DNA from: Paramecium octaurelia
Taxonomy: Eukaryota; Ciliophora; Oligohymenophorea; Peniculida; Parameciidae
NCBI GenBank assembly: GCA_905182995.1
Contig: CAJJDP010000043.1
Coordinates: forward strand, 511,216-555,253
DNA: 44,038 bases
Reading direction: 5' to 3'
The notes beneath the pieces were generated by a model. The model was not told the origin of the DNA. It was given only the letters and a program-made list of their open reading frames with translations, and did not search any database. A program made the translations under genes and the position numbers. Shown here one piece after another: positions 36,512 to 44,038 of the stretch (position 1 is the stretch's first letter; each line of letters starts with the position of its first letter).

Positions 36512-37025
36512 TTATTAAGGAGATTGTTGAACAATTAATTCTTTTGCTTATGTTTACTTAAGTTATTCAATTTATAATTAATGAGATTATAATTGTTAAT
36601 CTTTGATTTTTATCGTCTCATTTAATTGCTGTTTTTGAATCTTCTATTTTTAAAAGCTTTCGTATAATTATTAATACTCAATACTTTAAACCTTTATTTA
36701 ATTATCAATCGAATTTTTTATTGAAGATGTTACTTAATTAGTCAATTAATTAACAAATTATGAATTATCGATATGTAATAATTACAATCTATGTAATGAT
36801 TCATTCTATTCAACAACTCTCAACTTTTAACACTTTAGCTTCTTTTAATTCAATGACCTTTCATTATCAACAACTATCTAATCAAGGAAATCATCGATTC
36901 TATTGAAAGACAACTAAATGACTTAAATAAAAATTATTTACCTCCATTTCTTATTGAATACCTTTAAAACATTCTTCCATTATAAGATTTTTATTGCTTG
37001 AAGCTGAACATTAGAATTTGTGCAT
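35552..37025 (-). CDS. Coiled-coil/WD40 repeat protein, complete copy, 481 residues
   Basis: Exon 1 37025-36942 (28 codons), a 28-nt intron 36914-36941, exon 2 36913-35552. It opens MHKFQCSASSNKNLIMEECF, then a long Gln/Leu-rich coiled coil, then WD repeats from about residue 205: LSEHTKGVCTLNF..SGSDDNLIIIW, LNEHTKGIYCLVL..SGSCDKTIKFW, ITDHTGTIYGLSL..SCGYDKQILI, ending near GHLSDDGQFLMTWDD and TGA. WD40 propellers are protein-binding platforms; the target is unknown. The intron was placed because it joins QEME to LSFNRIDDFLDQ and has GT..AG ends. A paralogue in the opposite orientation lies at 42988. Other copies nearby are partial. Confidence 0.85.
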
Positions 37026-37843
37026 ATTGTTTCTTAAATACTTTGAATTATTATTTTTTAAATATTTAAACTACAAAGATAACAAGTGCGTTAAATATTT
37101 TTAATAATTGTGTATTAATACACTTAAATTGTGATAGATTTATTTTCTTTTTCTTTTTTTTATTAATCAAAGTCACCAAATTTCAATATAAGTAAATTAT
37201 AATAGTCAAATAATCAAATGAAACAGGAAAAAAACGATATAGATATTATCTGTTGGATATTCAACATTATGGAAAATAAAACATTATATAAAATTAACGA
37301 ATTGATGTAATTTTCTAATAGATTGTTTTGAAGAATGAATCAAAAATTAACCTAAATACAAGTTTAATGTATTGCACAATTATTTAGGTAAGTTTCCAAA
37401 AATATATAACATGTAAAATTTTCTCTTCCTCAAAAAATAAACTTCAGGGTTGATTGAGACTGCTGTAAAATATTTGGAATAAATTTGAATCTACATTTAA
37501 TTATAATATAAATTTGCTCACCTGAGCAATTAGAATAAGAAATATTGTTTTCAAAACATAATTTTAAAAATTGGAAGTCATATATATACACTTCAAAGAT
37601 AACTTATATTTTATTCCTTTGTAGTAATTGATATGTTTGGCGTAAACCGCATTTCAGTTGAAAATGAGAATAATTTCACTAAATAATGTTGCTTTATAGT
37701 TGTTTTTTTTTATTCTTAAATTTTAATTTCTACTCTCCTTATTTAATAAAATCAAGGTGATGTAGAGTAGATTATTAAATAAGTTCATTAAAATTTCATT
37801 AAGTCTGTCTGAAAACTGATATAAAATACTCAATAGGGCATAA
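36379..37843. repeat. 1.46-kb block repeated after the N at 37844, copy 1
   Basis: Matches 37845-39309 with a handful of substitutions, such as GGAGTTATTC here against GGACTAATTC there and GATTGTTGAAC against GATTATTGAAC. 37026-37843 is AT-rich with no gene seen. Confidence 0.9.
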
Positions 37844-37844
37844 N
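37844..37844. other. Single N at a contig join
   Basis: The sequence restarts at the equivalent of 36379. Confidence 0.8.
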
Positions 37845-38491
37845 ATTCAAATACTTTAATTTCAGTTTTGCATCCAGCTACTACAATTGAACAATCACTA
37901 TTAGTAGCTATTGCAACGCAAGGTTCTTGTTATTTGATTGAATTTTGGACTAATTCGTATTAGAATTAGTTTTATATTTATTAAGGAGATTATTGAACAA
38001 TTAATTCTTTTGCTTATGTTTACTTAAGTTATTCAATTTATAATTAATGAGATTATAATTGTTAATCTTTGATTTTTATCGTCTCATTTAATTGCTGTTT
38101 TTGAATCTTCTATTTTTAAAAGCTTTCGTATAATTATTAATACTCAATACTTTAAACCTTTATTTAATTATCAATCGAATTTTTTATTGAAGATGTTACT
38201 TAATTAGTCAATTAATTAACAAATTATGAATTATCGATATGTAATAATTACAATCTATGTAATGATTCATTCTATTCAACAACTCTCAACTTTTAACACT
38301 TTAGCTTCTTTTAATTCAATGACCTTTCATTATCAACAACTATCTAATCAAGGAAATCATCGATTCTATTGAAAGACAACTAAATGACTTAAATAAAAAT
38401 TATTTACCTCCATTTCTTATTGAATACCTTTAAAACATTCTTCCATTATAAGATTTTTATTGCTTGAAGCTGAACATTAGAATTTGTGCAT
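37845..38491 (-). CDS. WD40 gene, N-terminal part only
   Basis: Same ATG context (38491), same 28-nt intron (38380-38407) and same coiled coil as the complete copy, cut by the N before the WD repeats are reached. A few codons differ, for example where GGAGTT becomes GGACTA. Most likely the other haplotype, or the same locus as 35552-37025. Confidence 0.8.
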
Positions 38492-39309
38492 ATTGTTTCT
38501 TAAATACTTTGAATTATTATTTTTTAAATATTTAAACTACAAAGATAACAAGTGCGTTAAATATTTTTAATAATTGTGTATTAATACACTTAAATTGTGA
38601 TAGATTTATTTTCTTTTTCTTTTTTTTATTAATCAAAGTCACCAAATTTCAATATAAGTAAATTATAATAGTCAAATAATCAAATGAAACAGGAAAAAAA
38701 CGATATAGATATTATCTGTTGGATATTCAACATTATGGAAAATAAAACATTATATAAAATTAACGAATTGATGTAATTTTCTAATAGATTGTTTTGAAGA
38801 ATGAATCAAAAATTAACCTAAATACAAGTTTAATGTATTGCACAATTATTTAGGTAAGTTTCCAAAAATATATAACATGTAAAATTTTCTCTTCCTCAAA
38901 AAATAAACTTCAGGGTTGATTGAGACTGCTGTAAAATATTTGGAATAAATTTGAATCTACATTTAATTATAATATAAATTTGCTCACCTGAGCAATTAGA
39001 ATAAGAAATATTGTTTTCAAAACATAATTTTAAAAATTGGAAGTCATATATATACACTTCAAAGATAACTTATATTTTATTCCTTTGTAGTAATTGATAT
39101 GTTTGGCGTAAACCGCATTTCAGTTGAAAATGAGAATAATTTCACTAAATAATGTTGCTTTATAGTTGTTTTTTTTTATTCTTAAATTTTAATTTCTACT
39201 CTCCTTATTTAATAAAATCAAGGTGATGTAGAGTAGATTATTAAATAAGTTCATTAAAATTTCATTAAGTCTGTCTGAAAACTGATATAAAATACTCAAT
39301 AGGGCATAA
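37845..39309. repeat. 1.46-kb block, copy 2
   Basis: Copy of 36379-37843 that continues into unique sequence to the right, so it supplies the true upstream flank of the WD40 gene. Confidence 0.9.
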
Positions 39310-39452
39310 TAATCAAAAATACAATTTACATTAATTTAAACTAGCTAGAATTTGACACCTCACTAAATTTAATTGGGCTAATGCTAATTTTGAGAAAGTA
39401 GAAACAGAGATTTGGAGTAGTATATATCTTCTAAAATTTAAAACTAGAGATA
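38492..39452. other. Intergenic, no gene seen
   Basis: AT-rich upstream region of the WD40 gene on the left and of the next gene on the right. Nothing recognised. Confidence 0.5.
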
Positions 39453-40296
39453 ATGAATTATAACAATCAAAACGTCCTTATCTTAATGGCAATAGTTCTC
39501 ATTGGCGCTTTGACTGATTATAATAGAAAAGCTTGTATTTAAAAAGTTGACATCAAAGACTTGATAGAAAAATTCATTCAGAAGACATATTATGAGTAAT
39601 TTTATATATATAAAATCAAAATTATATCTGAAATTTATAATTGATTTCATAATTCAAAGCAGATTAATTATTCCAGATTCATTAAAAATTCAGTATGTTT
39701 TTATGAATAGAATGTTTTATAATATATTTATAATCTAAAAGCTACTATAGCAATAAAATTAAATTATTTCCCAAAAAATTAGTTTTTGGTTTAAATTTAA
39801 TTATCTTTTTCAATTTAATGCGAATGCCTCATATTAAATATATTTATCAAAAATTTAGAGTGATTTAGAGATAATTTATGAGGATGTAAAAGAGCCGAGT
39901 ATTCATATTTTTGGTATATCAGCCTAAATAAACAGGGACCAAAATCTAAAAATTGATATATAACATAATTACATAAGTGTAATATTTAATTCGCAAATAT
40001 TTTATAAATAAAAATTTAGGAGATTTCCTTATTTTAACAATATTTCAGCCTTTTTAAAACTTTAAAATATATCAATAATAGAAAATTCTATTGAAAGGGC
40101 ATTATAATTTGCTTTATTCTATGTATAAACACCAAATAAATCCATTGTTGCCATCAAGTGGATGAGTTATTTTTTAATTGGATAGGGAATCTAAATAATT
40201 ATTAACAATGATTTAGGAATGTAAATTAAGGAGCAACATGTCATCATATTTTCAGATGAGTCTTTAAACTAGAATTTCAAGTCCATTTTGAAATGA
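39453..40296 (+). CDS. Possible secreted protein, exon structure uncertain
   Basis: ATG at 39453 opens MNYNNQNVLILMAIVLIGAL, a good signal peptide. Unspliced, the frame stops at 39642 (63 residues). A long second frame runs to TGA at 40294 and contains EDVKEPSIHIFGISAQINRD and SIIENSIERALQFALFYVQT, faintly like the helix of a VWA domain. A 22-nt GT..AG intron at 39546-39567 joins the two (273 residues). A 67-nt alternative, 39596-39662, also keeps frame but is long for this genome. The middle part is very AT-rich and another frame there reads NLKATIAIKLNYFPKNQF, so more introns or decay are possible. Confidence 0.4.
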
Positions 40297-40941
40297 AGCT
40301 TTATAGGTACTTATGTCACTGTAAATATAGTAAAATAAAAAGATTATTAATTTCCTAAATACAAGTGCAATATAAATATTTAAAAATTATTGGAAATCCC
40401 CAAACAGAATTAATATTACCTTCTTAAAATAATTAAGAAATTCAAATTCAACCTTTGTATGAATATTTTCCTGTTTTTATTAAATAATTAATGAAGATGA
40501 TTTATTCCACCGTATAAAAAATTAATTTTTCTCATCCCTTTTGTAATTAAATCTTAAAATCCTTTGAAAGTCATTATATTTTACTATAACAGATAAATTT
40601 TAGGTATAAGTATTTCTTCTCACTTAGAAAAGACAATACTGTTATTTTTTTATAATATACGTTTTTAAATTAGTGAACGCGTTTTACGCATCGACAACGC
40701 TTACTCAATATTTTATTTATATGTATATTCATAATAAATAAGATAAATGAACAAAAAATTCTTAAATAAATTAAAATTTATTGATTATAAAATTCTCATT
40801 TTTCTATTCAAACTATGCTTTAATTGTAAGTCTATAAAAAATGATTTCTTTAATGCTTAGATATTTCTGACAATTTCCATATCATATTGACAGAAATTTT
40901 AAGGTATATAGGGCGATTATAAAAATCTACTCAGGTCTTAC
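40297..40941. other. Intergenic, no gene seen
   Basis: AT-rich, with a short GC-richer word near 40677-40700 (GAACGCGTTTTACGCATCGA). No coding signal. Confidence 0.5.
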
Positions 40942-42604
40942 TCAGTTTATGAATCCAGGAACAAATGTAAACATGTCAAGACTATAATATTTGATGAATT
41001 GAATCATTGTATTTAAGTAATTGATAGATAAATAAGGGGAAACGTCTTGAAAATCAAGTACTAAATTCTGTACATTTTGTGAATGGATCATAAAAGCTAT
41101 AGTTGAGGATAATATTCTTTTCATATCAATTCTCTCTTCCAAAGCTACTTTTATACTGTCAAATATAAATTATTTCAATTTATCTAATGTCATTTCTAAG
41201 AAATATATCATACTTAATGAAATGTAAATGCAAAAGTAAGGATATTTATAAATATAAAAATAATGGTAATCATCTGAGAAAAACTCTAGATAATATTATA
41301 GAATGCAATTCAACACAGTAATAACTTCCAGGCTCAAACCATATGTGAACTCCACATATAGTATTGAGGTAAAGAGCGAACCTTACCCTAGAATGAAGAT
41401 GTTAAATAAATTTGACAGTACAGAGGCATAAACTGCCTAAATAATCAACAAATCACAGGGAGGAGCGTTAACGAAAATAATATCAAAGATCTTTCTAGCC
41501 TTGAGTTTTTATGGTCTAATTCTATAGTTCAGCCCACCAAGATTTGACACCTTGATTATCACGTTTTTAAATTACTACTCTCCCTAAAATAGTTTCTAAA
41601 CTATCTATCCAGACTTAATTTTATTTATTATTTTCTATAGCTAAAAGTCTCATCTCCTCTTATTAGAAGTTAAGTAATTAAATAATTATTCCTCATTATA
41701 TTTAATAAAGGTTCATATCTTTCTTATTAGACCTAGGTATATTATTTGATAGGTCTATAGAAGATCCTGTTTGAGGATATTCATATTCTTATCCTACATA
41801 TTGCACTTCACGTGGTTTACAATTAACATTTCCCTTCCTTAAAAGTTATTTAGGAATGAATATTGTCTATCAACAATAAATTATCTATCTTATTCGGATA
41901 GTTAAATTCTATTTTTTATTTCCTGAACCTCCTTTTATTCTTTTATTCTTCTAATCATTATATCATATTCTCTTTAGCTAGAATCATCTACTTTAATTTT
42001 TAGATTTGTCTGTCCTAATCCTCATTCCGTATATAATTCATGAGATCTTTGATTTAGAATTCTCTTCCAATATTTTTAAATAATCCTTAAGTTTATTCAG
42101 TTATTTAAATCAACTTTAGATTACGAGCAGTGTTCGGAGTATTTTAAGCGATTGTTTATGTCTACAACAAATTTTATTTAAATCTGGTGAATTCACCAAC
42201 CCTTATTTCTTGATTTTTTCTAATATAAACGTTCATGGTTCTCTATTTCCATATTTGTATTTGAAATAAATGCCGTTTTTTTTAAGTCTCTTTTTTTTCT
42301 TTTTCACTTTAAAACCTTTCATAGGTTCCAATTTCTCTATAAGCATATTCTCTAACGTGTTCATAAAATCACCTTCTAATTATTATAATTGACAAAATTT
42401 TATATTTACTTTTTCCTCCAGCTCACCTGATTCAGATGTAGTCTCTAAGTCAATCTCATCGGTCTCTTTCAGTTAATCAATGAATTCTCTCTAGATAGTT
42501 AATTACTTTTTCAGAGAATGAATTTATAAAAAACTAGAATCTTTGTTGCAACACTCTTCATCAGGACTCTTAGTTATAAGCCTGTGATTTGAAAAAATTT
42601 ACAT
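40942..42604 (-). pseudogene. Gene interrupted by in-frame TGA codons, family unknown
   Basis: From ATG at 42604 an intact frame gives 123 residues (MQIFSNHRLITKSPDEECCN, RLKKNGIYFKYKYGNREP) before TGA at 42233. The same frame then reads TFILEKIKKQGLVNSPD and RHKQSLKILR. After a shift come NLRIIQKYWKRILNQRS, then HELYTE, a TGA and GLGQTNLKIKVDD, then DRQYSFLNNFQGREMLIVNH, RKI, a TGA and TFIKYNEEQLFNYL. The last part contains ARKIFDIIFVNAPPCDLLII and ends VQNLVLDFQDVSPYLSINYL, then FTFVPGFIN and TGA at 40942. The protein would be large and soluble; I do not recognise it. Several TGAs sit where Trp would fit (TGG to TGA), the simplest sign of decay. The segment at 41150-41400 is the least certain. 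Confidence 0.5.
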
Positions 42605-42635
42605 TCTAAAATAGAGAGTAATAAAGTAGCTATGA

Positions 42636-42863
42636 ATGAGCAAGGTCTGGAATCAAGAATTTAGACGACTGTTAGTAGGATGGAAAGAAAATATGGATGC
42701 TAAGCATAAAATCTACCCTAAGTAAACTCGTGATATAAATTATGATCGTTATTTAGAACGGACTAAGCATAACAAATAGATTAATTTAAAGAATTCCTAG
42801 AGAAATGAGGGATGTCCTTAATCTTTAACAATTTAATTTTAAATTAAAACTCTATTTATATGA
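42636..42863 (+). CDS. Small basic protein, 75 residues
   Basis: ATG to TGA with good non-AT-biased codons at the start: MSKVWNQEFRRLLVGWKENM, then KIYPKQTRDINYDRYLERT. No signal peptide or membrane span. It sits 31 bp from the divergent ATG at 42604, so the two would share a promoter. The last 20 codons (QSLTIQFQIKTLFI) look like run-through AT-rich DNA, so the real 3' end may involve an intron. Function unknown. Confidence 0.45.
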
Positions 42864-42987
42864 GATATCATGAATTTTCTGGTCTTAATTCAGTTTACAA
42901 TATTATTAGAGTTAATCTCTATGTAACTATTTGTTTTACATAAGTTTAAAACAAATTACAATTAAATATAATATCATATAAAATTCA

Positions 42988-44038
42988 ATGCAAACAGTTT
43001 CAGAATAATCCTTAAGAAAATGTAATAAGATTGATAACGAACTTGATGAGATTGTTAATGATAAGTCTAATTAGTTTAATATGATAGAATCTTAAATACA
43101 ATATGACTTATCAAAAATGAATTCCAATTATTTAATTAAATAGGACGATGACAATTCAGCGAACTCGGACTGTTAACAACTCGATACCTTAATCTAAAAT
43201 AATATTTCAAATTAATAGAAGGATTAACAAATTTAATAACTTATCAATTCTTAAACCATCTAAGAAGCATCAACTAATCCTAAACCATTCACTTATGAAT
43301 TGATACCAAAAAATTCAATTAAATAAAATGAACATTGTCATGCAATTGCTGTTAATAAAGATTATTCAACATTAATTGCTGCATGTGATAAATAAATCAA
43401 AGTGTTTGGATTTAAATAAGGAAAGTTGATTTAACATGAAATATTAAATGAACATAATAGATATGTTTATACTTTGAATTTTATGAATAGATCGGATCAG
43501 TTTATATCTGGGAGTGGAGATAGCTCAATTATAATATGGAAAAGAAATCAAAATAATTCATGGATTTGCTCATAGAAATTGAATGGGCATACAAGAGAAG
43601 TTTATTGTTTGATATTAAATTATAATGAAGATCTTATTGTATCTGGTAGCGTTGATAATACAATTAAATTCTGGTAGAACTAAAATGAATGGTTGTGCTC
43701 TTAGACAATCTCTGATCATACTAGTTATCCATATTCATTAAGTTTTAATGAATAATAGAATAAATTGATATCTTGTGGAAGGGACAATCTTATATTAGTA
43801 TTAGAATAATAATTAAATAAACAATGGATGGTAATATAAACGATTGTAATGGAATAATTTGGACTTCGATTATGCTTTATCGATGATAATATATTCACAT
43901 GCTAACCTTACAATACAGAGTACATGCATGTTTTTGAGATGAATAATGCTAATGAATAGTATACAAAGACGAAGGATATTCCAGTAAAAGGTGGCTAAGA
44001 TTGTTGGTTGTTTCCATAATAATATATAAGATCAAAAT
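42988..44038 (+). CDS. WD40 repeat protein, paralogue, runs off right edge
   Basis: Open from ATG 42988 to the window end (350 codons) without introns. The N-terminal about 110 residues are Asn/Gln-rich and helical. WD repeats follow: LNEHNRYVYTLNF..SGSGDSSIIIW, LNGHTREVYCLIL..SGSVDNTIKFW, ISDHTSYPYSLSF..SCGRDNLILV, then RLCFIDDNIFTCQPYNTEYM. The last segment matches the minus-strand WD40 gene (RLCFINDNVFTFQPDSSEQM) position by position, so the two are paralogues in opposite orientation. It lacks the Cys-containing first exon of the other. The C-terminus is outside the window. Confidence 0.85.

Noticed and set aside
1..44038. TGA as Trp throughout the window
   Set aside because: Clear genes (TPR, kinase-GTPase, WD40, pseudo-GTPase) end at TGA with no continuation of homology, so TGA is a stop here.
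1..44038. CRISPR arrays, rRNA, tRNA genes, telomeric G/T repeats
   Set aside because: None seen; repeats present are long duplications or simple AT repeats, and no CCCCAA/CCCAAA arrays occur at the ends or at the Ns.

Overview
The window reads as ciliate DNA, most like a Paramecium somatic (macronuclear) scaffold. It is extremely AT-rich. Long coherent reading frames appear only if TAA and TAG are read as glutamine and TGA is the sole stop. Frame changes inside recognisable protein families are resolved by tiny GT..AG introns of about 22-29 nt. With the standard code almost every gene here shatters into fragments. All exon structures below were worked out by eye from frame, splice dinucleotides and family resemblance.

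Layout. 1-4.4 kb: the end of a VWA-like gene (minus), then decayed coding pieces and non-coding DNA. 4.45-5.67 kb: a zinc-binding plus TPR gene whose four internal exons are each exactly 102 nt. 5.7-10.9 kb: a GC-richer island, then a 2.1-kb block present twice around an N at 8753, carrying a frameshifted ADP-ribosyltransferase (PARP-like) relic. 10.9-13.4 kb: a small minus-strand gene divergent from a protein kinase joined in one frame to a P-loop GTPase domain. 13.5-16.0 kb: a coding-dense but frame-broken minus-strand region. 16.6-19.4 kb: a pseudo-GTPase gene followed after 10 bp by an unknown gene. 19.4-21.3 kb: a messy junction with an N at 20969 where two sequence versions part company. 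21.3-28.9 kb: the 3' end of a surface-protein gene, then a roughly 2,080-residue Cys-rich/EGF/GPS membrane-protein gene, its tandem relative. 29-39.3 kb: a tandem 2.6-kb duplication and two further N joins (34365, 37844), all involving one minus-strand coiled-coil/WD40 gene; only the copy at 35552-37025 is complete. 39.4-44 kb: a possible signal-peptide protein, a minus-strand gene broken by in-frame TGAs, a small basic protein, and a plus-strand WD40 paralogue running off the right edge.

The four single Ns matter. After three of them the sequence repeats what came 1.5-2.1 kb before, with a few substitutions. After the fourth only 321 nt repeat and then the sequence branches. They look like scaffold joins between overlapping contigs or haplotypes, so apparent repeats and gene copy numbers there should not be taken literally.

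The genes do not form a pathway. The themes are signalling and scaffolding (kinase/GTPase, TPR, WD40), large cell-surface proteins in tandem, and many decaying paralogues. I see no tRNA, rRNA, CRISPR array, telomeric repeat or complete transposon.
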